A DNA stretch of 32,434 nt, taken from assembly GCA_041441465.1 (NCBI GenBank), contig JASDSY010000006.1, positions 1 through 32,434 on the forward strand, given 5' to 3'. Positions 17,160-25,926 of the stretch are shown one piece after another. The DNA is from JASDSY01 sp041441465. GTDB lineage: Bacteria > Muiribacteriota > UBA9980. The position numbers and the translations under genes were made by a program. Under the pieces are notes generated by a model. That model had not been told where the DNA came from, did no database searches, and saw nothing but the letters and a program-made list of their open reading frames with translations. Position 1 is the stretch's first letter. The number at the start of each line of letters is the position of its first letter.

Positions 17160-18419
17160 TTAATTTTTTAAGGCATTAAATATTGCGACTGCAAGCCGAA
17201 ATTTACGAAATGAATCGAAATTCGAAATTTCTTTTTTCGATATTGCCAGTCTGACAGTTGCGGCGGAGGTTGACGACAATAAATAAAATGAATCCGGGTT
17301 CGTTTTAAGTTCTATATTCAATTCCGCCTTCTTTAGTGATTGTGATAAATTTTGGGCTATTTTTTTCCCGCGTTCGCTTCTGTAATAATAAGAAGCTTCC
17401 GATATATTTGAATCTGTGACGGCAAGGTCTAAGTGTATTTTAGGGTTTCTCGAATTTGACATGATTGCCAGAAGATATTGATTAATCATTGTCTGTTCGA
17501 GCAATTCTTTAACGCTTAAAATTTTAGCCATGTAATACCAGCTTATATGGCGTTTAGAAAGTTCAGCCGCTTGCGTCGAAGCAGGCGCATGACAATTTAT
17601 ATATGTTTTGATTGAAGCCGCATTTAAAAGTTCGGCTGTTTTTTCGCCGACATTGTTCATTCCTTCCGAATTTATAAAAATATCGCATGTGTCGAGATTG
17701 TAAGAAGATAGTTCATTTTGGGCTTCAAAATCGAGAGAGTTTAAGTTGCCTTTGATTTTAAAATATTCGCTTATTGCATTAAAATAGCATAGAGCTTCGT
17801 GTTTGGCATAATAATCGCCGCCGGCTGTTTTTAAAAAGTTAAGTTCTCCCATATAATAAGGCTCCATTAATATAGATGGTATGCCAGGATCGCGAATGAC
17901 TTTAAAATATCCGGGAATTAAAGCGGCATTTTCTATTTTGTAGAGTCTCTTAAATGCGCTGAAGAAACATTTTCCTAAAGTTATTGTGTCGTTTCCGCAA
18001 TTACTCATCAATCCGAAATATACTTCTGTCCTGTTTTTGAAATCATGCCTTTCATAATTTTTATCGGCTGTGTCATTATGGTGCAAGGATATAAATATAT
18101 CGGGTTTATAAGCAGATATCATATCGTAACGTTTATTTAATTCCACAGTTTGGCTGTCATCGGTTCTTGTAAGAATAACTTCGGCCCCGAATAAATTAAG
18201 GTAATATTCGAGTTGCTTGGCTACTTTTAAATTTAAATCTTTTTCTTTGATCTCAAAACGCACAGCACCGGAATCAGTTCCGCCGTGGCCGGGATCGAGT
18301 ATTATTTTTTTATTTTTTATATAATTAACTTTCATGTTAACTCCCTGAGCGTTTAATATTCCGCAATCGAATAAGTGGCAGATAAAAAATATTACCAGAA
18401 TAAAAATAATTTTTTTCAT
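17160..18419 (-). CDS. N-acetylmuramoyl-L-alanine amidase (Amidase_3) with degenerate second half
   Basis: The 419-residue protein has an export signal ending near LNAQ (residue 25). Residues 36-225 form an Amidase_3 domain, which cuts the bond between MurNAc and the peptide of peptidoglycan with zinc. Visible ligands are H45 in DPGHGG, E59 in KEKDLN and H113 in SLHHND; E186 in SILMEP is the likely catalytic residue. The second half (about 243-419) has no zinc motif. It follows the same order of elements, though: AELSKR resembles VELNKR, YYYRSERGKKIAQNL resembles the usual helix after the zinc His, and VRLAISKKEISN resembles the LVELGFLSN region, then LAVAIFNAL. I infer a catalytically dead duplicate. 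GGAG precedes the ATG. It is divergent from the SH3b gene, another envelope protein. Confidence 0.88.
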   Translation of the reverse strand: MKKIIFILVIFFICHLFDCGILNAQGVNMKVNYIKNKKIILDPGHGGTDSGAVRFEIKEKDLNLKVAKQLEYYLNLFGAEVILTRTDDSQTVELNKRYDMISAYKPDIFISLHHNDTADKNYERHDFKNRTEVYFGLMSNCGNDTITLGKCFFSAFKRLYKIENAALIPGYFKVIRDPGIPSILMEPYYMGELNFLKTAGGDYYAKHEALCYFNAISEYFKIKGNLNSLDFEAQNELSSYNLDTCDIFINSEGMNNVGEKTAELLNAASIKTYINCHAPASTQAAELSKRHISWYYMAKILSVKELLEQTMINQYLLAIMSNSRNPKIHLDLAVTDSNISEASYYYRSERGKKIAQNLSQSLKKAELNIELKTNPDSFYLLSSTSAATVRLAISKKEISNFDSFRKFRLAVAIFNALKN

Positions 18420-18457
18420 GTATTTCTCCAGAATAATAATAGCGTTCTTGTTTTCAA

Positions 18458-18486
18458 ATTATATCAGATGGTTTGATTATTTTCAA
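18458..18486 (-). promoter_or_regulatory. Promoter of the amidase gene
   Basis: On the minus strand TTGAAA (18486-18481) and TATAAT (18463-18458) are 17 nt apart, with TGA before the -10 (extended -10). It lies back to back with the SH3b promoter at 18504. Confidence 0.65.
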
Positions 18487-18503
18487 TTATAATGAATAGT
18501 TTT

Positions 18504-18532
18504 TTGACATTTAAAGATAAAAGTGATAAAAT
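18504..18532 (+). promoter_or_regulatory. Promoter of the SH3b-methyltransferase operon
   Basis: TTGACA (18504-18509) and TAAAAT (18527-18532) are 17 nt apart. Transcription would start near 18539, giving a leader of about 100 nt. Confidence 0.65.
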
Positions 18533-18642
18533 AAATAAAAAAAATAAAATAACTCATCGTGAGTGAATTAATTTTTAATTTAGTCATTTTAATATTTTGA
18601 TAAATTATTATTTTATAATATATATTCAAATGAGGATGTTTA

Positions 18643-19221
18643 ATGAAAAAAATTGTAACTATTGCTGTATCGACGGCATTAATAACATGTATAGGCTATT
18701 TTTTTTATAACTTTACGATAATGCGTGCGCCGGCCTCAAATGTAAAGGCAGTTTCAACGCAGCAGCCGCAAAATGAAAAAAATACAGGCCATGATTTATC
18801 GGCCGTTTCTAATAATTCCATGCAGGCGCCGAATCCTGTCGGCGGCGTTCAAAAAAATGATACCGTTACTGCGGTTGCAAATTCCAATGCCGCGGAAAAT
18901 TCTCAGGAAAATTTAAAACAATCTGATAAAGCCCAGGGCGAATCGCCTAAAATTGCGGCTAATGATATTAAGCAGTTTGATATTAAAAATTATAAGTATG
19001 TTCAAATTAAAGGCAGCGGAGTTAACGTAAGATCGGAAAGCCATATTGCCGCGAATAATTCCATTGGAAAAGTAGCGAAAGGTGATATTTTTGAAGTGCT
19101 CGGCGCCGAACAGCCGACAAACGACAAATTGAAATGGATAAAAATAAAATTGAAAGACGGAAAAGCCGGTTTTGTACGCGAAGATCTTGTCGAATTAAGA
19201 GCGTCAAAAAATGCTAAATAA
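18643..19221 (+). CDS. Membrane-anchored bacterial SH3 (SH3b) domain protein
   Basis: The 192-residue protein has an N-terminal transmembrane anchor (about residues 4-24), a low-complexity linker rich in Asn, Gln, Ala and Ser (about 30-110) and a C-terminal SH3b domain (about 118-185). The domain shows VNVRSES, a variable loop, IGKVAKGDIFEVLG, WIKIKL and GKAGFVREDLVEL. SH3b domains often bind peptidoglycan or peptides outside the membrane, and the amidase on the other side of the promoter region fits a wall-related role. A GAGGA lies upstream of the ATG. Its last 11 nt overlap the methyltransferase gene. Confidence 0.88.
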   Translation: MKKIVTIAVSTALITCIGYFFYNFTIMRAPASNVKAVSTQQPQNEKNTGHDLSAVSNNSMQAPNPVGGVQKNDTVTAVANSNAAENSQENLKQSDKAQGESPKIAANDIKQFDIKNYKYVQIKGSGVNVRSESHIAANNSIGKVAKGDIFEVLGAEQPTNDKLKWIKIKLKDGKAGFVREDLVELRASKNAK

Positions 19222-20287
19222 TAAAAATCATTATCCGGCTCAAAAACGTTACAAAAACGGCATTAATGCCGCAGCCACGTCTTTTAAAAAAAACAAGCCA
19301 GATAACAATACCCAAAATAAAACTAAAACTACCGATTATAATGAATTATTTCAAAATGCCCTGGATTACAGGCGGAATAATAAAATTCCGCTTGATAGTC
19401 CGTTTCGCCTTATTAATCTTGCGGGAGATTCAGTCGCTGATGTCGCCGTGGACTTTTATTCTGATTTTGCGGCGATATCATGGTATTCGCCGAAACCTTT
19501 ACCTTTAAAAGATAAAATAGTCGATGCTATTTTAAAGCTCGATATTAAAGTTGCCGGAATTTATGAGGTGCGCCGGTTTAATTCATCGGCTAGCGCACAA
19601 ACTTATCGCCATTTAACCGGCATCGAGGCGCCTGAATTTTTTGAGGTCGAGGAAGAAGGCGAAAAATTTTTGTGCAGCTTTTCCCACGGCCAGAATGCCG
19701 GATTTTTTATAGATAATCGTGAAAACCGCAAATTGATAAGAGAAATTTCTTCCGGTAAAAGGGTATTAAATTTATTCGCGTATACCGGAGCGCTTTCGGT
19801 GGTAGCGGCCCGTGCCTGCGCGAGCGACGTAGTTACGGTGGATATATCTAAAAGCTACAATAATTGGGCAAAAAAAAACCTCGTACTCAACGGATTCGAT
19901 AAATTTTCGGAAAAAGTGTTCACTTTCGATGCGCTTGATTATATGAATTTCTGCTTAAAAAAAGATTACCGTTTTGATTTCGTAATACTTGACCCGCCTT
20001 CGTTTGCGACCAGGGTTAACAATAAGCCGTTCAGCACCCGAAAAAATTACAGCGATTTACTTGCGGCAGCCGCTAAGATAATTAATATAAACGGAATAAT
20101 TCTTGCCGTTTGCAATACTGCAGCAATGGCCGAAGATGAATTTAAATTCATAATTAACGATTCGTTGAAAAGCGCCGGTGTTAAAAAGTTTAAGCTGGCC
20201 AATGGCGGAGGGCTGCCGCTCGATTTCAGGTGCCAGGCGGGCGACTGGCAGGCTAATTACTTGAAAAGTTATATCATCGAGTTTTAA
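19211..20287 (+). CDS. RlmI-type class I SAM-dependent RNA methyltransferase
   Basis: The 358-residue protein belongs to the RlmI/RlmK group (COG1092), cytoplasmic enzymes that methylate 23S rRNA using S-adenosylmethionine. Evidence: HGQNAGFFIDNRENR (159-173), SAM-binding VLNLFAYTGALS (185-196), the acidic end of the next strand VTVDIS (D211) and DFVILDPPSF (256-265). The first 40 residues are basic and low in complexity where RlmI normally has a PUA RNA-binding domain, so the target site cannot be inferred. The ATG lies inside the SH3b gene (11-nt overlap), implying translational coupling, although the two products act in different compartments. A terminator follows at 20424. Confidence 0.85.
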   Translation: MLNNKNHYPAQKRYKNGINAAATSFKKNKPDNNTQNKTKTTDYNELFQNALDYRRNNKIPLDSPFRLINLAGDSVADVAVDFYSDFAAISWYSPKPLPLKDKIVDAILKLDIKVAGIYEVRRFNSSASAQTYRHLTGIEAPEFFEVEEEGEKFLCSFSHGQNAGFFIDNRENRKLIREISSGKRVLNLFAYTGALSVVAARACASDVVTVDISKSYNNWAKKNLVLNGFDKFSEKVFTFDALDYMNFCLKKDYRFDFVILDPPSFATRVNNKPFSTRKNYSDLLAAAAKIININGIILAVCNTAAMAEDEFKFIINDSLKSAGVKKFKLANGGGLPLDFRCQAGDWQANYLKSYIIEF

Positions 20288-20423
20288 TTCGGATTTGAAT
20301 GGATGAAAAATAAATTGTAAATTGTTGAACCTTAAAATGCAGAGAAGCTAATAGTTATGCTAAATTAAATAATTTCAATTTTTGTTTTGAATAAATTAAG
20401 AAAAATAAAATTCGGCTCATAAG

Positions 20424-20460
20424 AAAAAGAGACTGTTTGCACTATAACAGCCTCTTTTTC
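20424..20460. terminator. Bidirectional intrinsic terminator
   Basis: A 14-bp stem (20424-20437 with 20446-20459, one mismatch) has A and T tracts on either side and separates the convergent methyltransferase and TPR genes. A second hairpin without a T-run follows (20466-20473 with 20484-20491). Confidence 0.82.
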
Positions 20461-20532
20461 TTTCGCCGGCATATGCATATGCTTATGCCGGGTAATAATA
20501 AAATAATAAATTTTGTAAATATTATATTATGA

Positions 20533-21120
20533 TTATTTGGTTACCTTCATTTTTTTGCATTGCATGATCGTCTGCATTGCGACTGTTACAAGGCCGCCCG
20601 TAGGATTAAATTCGATGACTTTTGTGAATTCTTCGATGGCATTATCATAGCTGCCCATATCCTTGTAAACCATTCCAAGATTATTACGGCCGAAGATATA
20701 ATTTGGAGCTATTTCCAACACTTTTTTGAATACGCTGATAGCTTCTTCATAGTGTCCCGCCTCGCGGAGACAGAGTCCGTAATTGTTCCACGCTTCAATG
20801 TTACCGCTGTCAAGTTCGCAAACTTTTTTGAATTCGTTGACTGCGCTTTTTAAATCGCCCTTTGTTTTATAGGCATTACCAATATTAGTATGCGCTTCGA
20901 TATCTTTCGAGTCGATTGAAAGTATTTTTTTGAACATTTCAATACCTTTATCGATATTTCCCATTCTTAAGTAAACCTTGCCCATGTGTCTGTAGGCGTT
21001 TACATGATTTTTATCAATTTCTAATGCTTTTTCAAATTCTATAACGGCTTCTTCGTATTTGCCTTTTTTCTTAAGAGCGATTCCTGATTCAATATAGCTT
21101 GCGATTTGTTCTTTACTCAT
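20533..21120 (-). CDS. TPR repeat protein
   Basis: About 195 residues, no signal peptide, made almost wholly of five 34-residue tetratricopeptide repeats. Each has the usual G, A, Y and P positions, for example KGKYEEAVIEFEKALEIDKN, MGNIDKGIEMFKKILSIDSK and AGHYEEAISVFKKVLEIAPN. TPR arrays are protein-binding scaffolds; the partner is unknown. The ATG at 21120 is 11 nt from AAGGA. A TTG at 21126 has better spacing (5 nt) and adds two residues, so either may be used. It is isolated, with a terminator shared with the methyltransferase and a 683-nt region upstream. Confidence 0.88.
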   Translation of the reverse strand: MSKEQIASYIESGIALKKKGKYEEAVIEFEKALEIDKNHVNAYRHMGKVYLRMGNIDKGIEMFKKILSIDSKDIEAHTNIGNAYKTKGDLKSAVNEFKKVCELDSGNIEAWNNYGLCLREAGHYEEAISVFKKVLEIAPNYIFGRNNLGMVYKDMGSYDNAIEEFTKVIEFNPTGGLVTVAMQTIMQCKKMKVTK

Positions 21121-21126
21121 TTCCAA

Positions 21127-21809
21127 TCACATCCTTAATTTTTGTTGTTATTGTAAGCAAAAAGCAGTAAACTGAACCGGTTTTCCGAAGAAATTCAAGC
21201 CATTTAAGTTAAGCGTCCATCGTTTGTTACGCTGGCATGTTGCTGCTGGTTAACATTGTTTTCAGCTTTTTTACTAAAACGACGTTTTAATTTGCCTCTT
21301 GTTGGTGTTTTTTACCCTTTTTGTTTTTTTACCTGACCCCGGCCGTTCTGCTCATATCATTTAGTTCCCGGATTGTTCAACTTTAGCAACTTTTTATAGT
21401 AATTCCGGGATTTTATATCCTTATTACCTGGATTAATTTGTGAATCTAATTTTGTTTTTAAATAACAGAAAGTTAATAGAAATCTTTATGATTAATAAGT
21501 TAAAAAATGGCATTAAAAATAAAAAAATACGCAACTTCTTATAAGACATTTGTCTTATAAGTGCATATTTATAATTAATTTGTCATTTTGTTTCTTTTTT
21601 TCGTCATTATCATCACTTTCAATTTTTATTATATCATAAACTAATTGTATTTTCAAGTTTTTATAAATATTAATCCGGATTTTTTTATTATTATAATAAT
21701 TTTTGTCCTATTATGAAAAGAATGTTGACATATTTGATAAAGTATTGTACTTTTATTATTAGATGATTGAAATAAATGATACGGAGAATAATATAAGGGG
21801 TGACGCGAT
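21127..21809. other. 683-nt intergenic region with operator-like dyads
   Basis: No gene seen. It separates two divergent genes and holds a hairpin at 21366-21374/21401-21410 followed by TTTTAT, which could be the end of a small RNA, and a perfect 10-bp dyad at 21538-21561. A TTGACA at 21725-21730 has only a poor -10 (TACTTT at 21748) before the exported repeat protein gene. Confidence 0.5.
21538..21561. promoter_or_regulatory. Perfect 10-bp dyad, candidate operator
   Basis: CTTATAAGAC and GTCTTATAAG are separated by ATTT. It is perfectly symmetrical, lies 250 nt upstream of the exported repeat protein gene and is not followed by a T-run, so a protein binding site is more likely than a terminator. 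I do not recognise the regulator. Confidence 0.45.
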
Positions 21810-22487
21810 ATGAAAAGATATTTTTTGTGCCTCGTTTTTATCGTTGCAGCTATATTGCTTATTGCAACTGACACTTTCGCGGCCGAATGGACTCTCAAGC
21901 GTTATAATAACGAATGGGCTAAAGTTACAAACGGGATTGAAAAAAATGACACCCCTTTTAATTTGACTCCTGTGGGAATTGCGTGCACTAAAAAATATAT
22001 TTTTGTGCTGTCGGTTCCTAAAACGGTTTTTAATTCAAAAGAATGGCTTTTTATTGAAGCCAATTCCGTCGAAGGAATGCAGGGCTCGATAATGTCGATG
22101 TCTAAAAACGGATATGTGCCTTTTGATCTTGATATATCAGGAAACAGCGTCAATATGCTGTTCATAAAAGTCGAATCAAAATTCGAGGCATGGCAGATGG
22201 TCACTTCAAGCGAAAATGTTCTTGACTTCAAAAAAAAGGCCGCCGCATTTCTGAAAAAAGGCTATATCCCGACCGGCGTGACTTCTTTAAGTAAAGGTTC
22301 GTTAAGCGTACTGATGCTTAAAATCAAGGGATTGGGAATTAAAGCGTGGGAAATATATTCCGGCCCTTTTGATGAAAGAAAAATAACCAATGTCATTAAT
22401 GATTACTATAAAAACGGTTATGTCCCAGTCGGCCTTCATATTGACGGCAATCGCTGCGCCGTTATATTTTTAAATTTTGGCAAATAA
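21810..22487 (+). CDS. Exported repeat protein, unknown function
   Basis: The 225-residue protein has a signal peptide ending at DTFA (residue 24). The mature part has four degenerate repeats of about 50 residues. Three share the core K-K/N-G-Y-V/I-P followed by a strand, a GN/KGS turn and a hydrophobic strand: KNGYVPFDLDISGNSVNMLF, KKGYIPTGVTSL and KNGYVPVGLHIDGN. An earlier NLTPVGIACTKKYIFVL is a fourth, weaker copy. The pattern recalls the 'GY.pv.l...g..y..v' repeats of polyglycine-hydrolase-like and WD-like beta folds, but I cannot assign a family. AAGGGG lies upstream of the ATG. It is followed 57 nt later by the response regulator gene, so the product may be a sensor partner or a target of that system. 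Confidence 0.8.
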   Translation: MKRYFLCLVFIVAAILLIATDTFAAEWTLKRYNNEWAKVTNGIEKNDTPFNLTPVGIACTKKYIFVLSVPKTVFNSKEWLFIEANSVEGMQGSIMSMSKNGYVPFDLDISGNSVNMLFIKVESKFEAWQMVTSSENVLDFKKKAAAFLKKGYIPTGVTSLSKGSLSVLMLKIKGLGIKAWEIYSGPFDERKITNVINDYYKNGYVPVGLHIDGNRCAVIFLNFGK

Positions 22488-22544
22488 TTTTTAATCCGCC
22501 GGCAACACGAAAACCTATTTTTACTTTATTATAGGGAGCGCTTA

Positions 22545-22985
22545 ATGCAAAAATCCGATTTTGTCATAATGCTCGTTGAAGATGATCTTGATCAAGCCGA
22601 GCTTATAAAAGTATGTTTTGAGGAAAATAATATTCCATGCAAAATTGTGCATACAATTGACGGTGAAGACGCCATCGATTACCTGACCGCACAAAAAAAA
22701 TACTCCGACCGAATAAATTATCCTTTTCCCGATTTGATACTTTTGGATTTAAAACTACCTAAAGTCGACGGCATTGATGTGCTAAAATTCATAAAAAATC
22801 ATGTGGAACTTGTTGCGACTCCGGTTATTATGTTTACCTCATCTCAAAACGAAAAAGACATTGAACAGGCATACATAAATCATGCTAACAGCTATATAGT
22901 CAAGCCCCTCGGCTATAATTCGCTTTCTAATTTCGTCAACTCCCTTTTTAGTTACTGGCAGCGGTTTAATACCAATTCTCATTAA
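22545..22985 (+). CDS. Single-domain response regulator (Rcp1-like)
   Basis: The 146-residue protein is a receiver domain with no output domain. Key residues are present: acidic pocket E12, D13, D14; phosphoacceptor D68 in LILLDLKLP; T98 in FTSS; and K120-P121 in YIVKP. The long loop before the phosphoacceptor strand (QKKYSDRINYPFPD) is typical of the Rcp1 group, which receives phosphate from histidine kinases and works by protein contact or as a relay. AGGGAG lies upstream of the ATG. The kinase gene 133 nt downstream is the likely partner. Confidence 0.93.
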   Translation: MQKSDFVIMLVEDDLDQAELIKVCFEENNIPCKIVHTIDGEDAIDYLTAQKKYSDRINYPFPDLILLDLKLPKVDGIDVLKFIKNHVELVATPVIMFTSSQNEKDIEQAYINHANSYIVKPLGYNSLSNFVNSLFSYWQRFNTNSH

Positions 22986-23118
22986 AAAGCGGCCCGGACT
23001 GATATAACAATTTAATAGGAATATGCGCTATTTTATTTAATTTAGCACGTTTCACGAAAGAACGCTCCGTTATTTTTTACGGATATGCCGGTCATTAATA
23101 AGTTTTTAAGGAATAAAA

Positions 23119-24510
23119 ATGAATAAAAGCTTTTTTTTAAAATATTCCCTGCTTACTGTTCTTGTTATTACTCTCTTTTTAGCCTTGATATTCGAATTTA
23201 TAATCCCTTCGGTCGAAAAAAACTTCATTGAGCAGCGAAAAAGAATGATATGTGAATTAATAAATTCGGAGTGGCATATTCTTTTGAAATTGGAAAATGA
23301 CGTTAAAAATGGTATAATGACACGTGAAGCGGCTCAAAAAAACGCGGTTGAACATATTAAAATTACCAGATACGGCGATGATTTTAAAGAATATTTCTGG
23401 ATACACGATATGGCCGGAAAAATGATTATCCATCCTTACAAAACGGAGTTAATCGGACATAATATAATTGAATTTCAGGACCCGAAAGGTAAATTTCTCG
23501 TACAGGAAATAAATAAGGTTGCAAGAACCAGCGGTGCCGGTTTTATTGAATATATGTGGCAGAAAAATGAAAATTCGAATATTATCGCACCTAAAATTTC
23601 TTATGTTAAACTTTTTAAACCATGGAATTGGGTTATAGGAACAGGCAGCTATATTTATGACATAGAGGAAGAAGTTTATCTGATAAAAAACAAGTTGATG
23701 GCAATTTCTCTAATCATAATATTTATTGCCGCGATAATACAGGCATATTTACTGTTCGAGCATTCCCGGACAGAATTTGCACGAAAAAAAGCGGAGGATA
23801 CCGTTTTAACTCAGCTTAATGAATTGACGGCTAAAAACGCCGAACTTGAGGAATTTACGTATTCGATTTCCCATGATTTGAAAAGCCCTGTCATTACAAT
23901 TAAAGGTTATTCAGAGTTACTGCTTAATTATTTAAAATCCGGCAAATTTGACCGTCTCGAAAATTATATAAAAAAAATCGAGAGCGCAATTTTAAGAATG
24001 CATCAATTATTGGAAAGTCTTCTCGCGCTGGCTAAAGCAGGTAAAATTGTCAATAATTATGAGGAATTTTCAATTAACGATGCTGTTAATGTTGCAGCCG
24101 AAAATTTAAGCGCCATAATCAAAACCGCCGATGCGCAAATAAAAATAATGCCCGGTATGCCGTCAGTTTTTGCCGACAGGCAAAGAATTACCGAAGTTTT
24201 TCAAAATTTGATAGAAAACGCCGTAAAATATTCTCAAAATCAGCCTCAACCATTTGTAGAAATCGGTTTCAAAGATAATGGCGCGGCTAAATATTTTTTT
24301 GTTAAAGATAGCGGCTGCGGCATTGATAAGCAATATCACGAAAAAATATTCAAAGTATTTCAAAAATTAGATTTGAAAACTGAAGGCTGCGGTATCGGCC
24401 TTACAATTGTTAAAAAGATAATTGAATCGCATAATGGAAAAATATGGGTTGAATCGCCCGGCGAAAATTGCGGTACCGTTTTTAATTTTACCATTGCTAA
24501 CATTAAATAA
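23119..24510 (+). CDS. sCache-domain sensor histidine kinase
   Basis: The 463-residue inner-membrane kinase has TM1 (about 9-29), an extracytoplasmic sCache_2 sensor (about 30-190), TM2 (about 193-213), a HisKA domain with SISHDLKSP (phosphorylated H252) and an HATPase_c domain. The last shows an N-box FQNLIENAVKY, G1 DSGCGID and G2 GCGIGLTIVKK. The sCache signature is clear: RYGDDFKEYFWIHD, IHP, and WNWVIGTGSYI before TM2. Such sensors usually bind small organic acids or amines; the ligand is unknown. There is no HAMP domain. Together with the single-domain regulator just upstream it forms a two-component pair without an obvious DNA-binding output. Confidence 0.94.
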   Translation: MNKSFFLKYSLLTVLVITLFLALIFEFIIPSVEKNFIEQRKRMICELINSEWHILLKLENDVKNGIMTREAAQKNAVEHIKITRYGDDFKEYFWIHDMAGKMIIHPYKTELIGHNIIEFQDPKGKFLVQEINKVARTSGAGFIEYMWQKNENSNIIAPKISYVKLFKPWNWVIGTGSYIYDIEEEVYLIKNKLMAISLIIIFIAAIIQAYLLFEHSRTEFARKKAEDTVLTQLNELTAKNAELEEFTYSISHDLKSPVITIKGYSELLLNYLKSGKFDRLENYIKKIESAILRMHQLLESLLALAKAGKIVNNYEEFSINDAVNVAAENLSAIIKTADAQIKIMPGMPSVFADRQRITEVFQNLIENAVKYSQNQPQPFVEIGFKDNGAAKYFFVKDSGCGIDKQYHEKIFKVFQKLDLKTEGCGIGLTIVKKIIESHNGKIWVESPGENCGTVFNFTIANIK

Positions 24511-24611
24511 TCCATATAAATATTTAATGTAAAAACGTACAAAGAAAAAAATCGAATAGGCGTGGGTTAATTATAATAAAAATAATTTAATTGCAATTTA
24601 AATGAAAATAC

Positions 24612-24640
24612 TTTAATTTTATAAATTTTACTGGTATAAT
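24612..24640 (+). promoter_or_regulatory. Promoter of the desulfurase-mnmA operon
   Basis: An extended -10 TGGTATAAT (TATAAT at 24635-24640) has a weak TTTAAT 17 nt upstream (24612-24617). The leader contains a stem formed by CGGTATA and TATGCCG (about 24656-24673), a second GC stem and a run of seven Ts at 24689-24695. It could fold as an attenuator. Confidence 0.5.
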
Positions 24641-24723
24641 ATCACCCTGAAATCACGGTATAATTAATATGCCGTCGGCAGTGTGGTATTTTTTTATTTG
24701 CTTAAAGAAGGTAAGGTTTATAA

Positions 24724-25926
24724 ATGACGCTTTCAAATAAATTTATATATCTTGATAACAACGCGACGACAAAACCGCTAAAAGAAGCGGTCGAAGCTGC
24801 GAATCTAGCGTTTGATACGGAATACGGCAACCCTTCGGCGTATCATCAAAACGGCCTTAACGCAAGTTATCTTATCGAAACTGCACGGCTCGAAGCTGCG
24901 AATTTAATCGGTGCGGCGCAGGGCGAGATCATATTTACCGGTTCCGGAACAGAGTCTAATAATCTTGCGATCACAGGGACGATCAATTATTTTAAATATA
25001 TTCTCGGCAAAAATAAAATGAATATAATCACCACGCGCTTTGAGCATCATTCGGTTCTGAATACAATTGAAAAAGCTTGCGCGTATTGCGGTGTCGAAGT
25101 TCGTTACCTGTCATGCAACCCCGATTATTCAATCAACCATGAAGAATTGTACGGGCTTATTGACGAAAATACAGTATTAGTAAGTGTAATGCTTGCGAAT
25201 AACGAAGTCGGCGCTGTGGCTCCGTTTAATGAAATCGGCGGAATTTGTTCGTCTAAAGGCATATTGTTCCATGCCGACGCAGTTTGCGCTACCGGCAAGA
25301 TTAGATATGACGTAAAAAAAATAAAATGCGATTTACTTTCCGTTTCGGCTCATAAAATATACGGATTGAAAGGCGCCGGGTTTCTTTATAAAAAAAGAGG
25401 CGTCGAAGTCATGCCGATTATGTGGGGGGGCGGTCAGGAGGCCGGACTGCGGCCTGGAACTGAAAATGTCGGGGCTGTTTTCGCGCTTGGAAAATGCTGC
25501 GCATATTTTAATGCTAATCTTGAAAATTTAGCCGTGAAATGTCAAAATTTAAGGAATTTATTTATTAATGAGATAAAGGCTAAAATTCCGAATGCTATTA
25601 TCAATTGCGAATCATCCAGATATGGCGTTTTGCCTAACACAATTTCCGTTATTTTTGATTTTAAAAATATCCATGAGATAAACGGTTTTATATTTAATAT
25701 TGATCTCATGGGCGTATGTATTTCACAGGGTTCGGCCTGTTCCGCCATGATGAAGGAACCGTCGCATGTTTTGAAAGCAGCTGGATTTGACGATTTGAAA
25801 TCACGTTCGGGGATTCGCGTATCGATAGGACTTTACAACACCGAAGATGAAATGCTGCTGGCGGCTGAAGTTTTAAGGAATGCTTATCAAAATGTTGTTC
25901 TGGCCAGAAAAGACGGTGAAGTTTAA
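24724..25926 (+). CDS. Cysteine desulfurase (NifS/IscS/YrvO type)
   Basis: The 400-residue cytoplasmic PLP enzyme takes sulfur from cysteine as a persulfide. Visible features are the N-terminal YLDNNATT, EHHSVLN, NNEVGAV, the PLP lysine K211 in SAHKIYG, LRPGTENV and the persulfide C339 in QGSACSA. These place it in the class I NifS/IscS group. No iscU, iscR or suf gene is nearby. It overlaps mnmA by 1 nt (TAATG), as in the Bacillus yrvO-mnmA arrangement, where the desulfurase supplies sulfur directly for tRNA 2-thiouridine. I infer the same role; a general Fe-S role is also possible. The ribosome site (GAAGGTAAGG) is moderate. Confidence 0.92.
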   Translation: MTLSNKFIYLDNNATTKPLKEAVEAANLAFDTEYGNPSAYHQNGLNASYLIETARLEAANLIGAAQGEIIFTGSGTESNNLAITGTINYFKYILGKNKMNIITTRFEHHSVLNTIEKACAYCGVEVRYLSCNPDYSINHEELYGLIDENTVLVSVMLANNEVGAVAPFNEIGGICSSKGILFHADAVCATGKIRYDVKKIKCDLLSVSAHKIYGLKGAGFLYKKRGVEVMPIMWGGGQEAGLRPGTENVGAVFALGKCCAYFNANLENLAVKCQNLRNLFINEIKAKIPNAIINCESSRYGVLPNTISVIFDFKNIHEINGFIFNIDLMGVCISQGSACSAMMKEPSHVLKAAGFDDLKSRSGIRVSIGLYNTEDEMLLAAEVLRNAYQNVVLARKDGEV

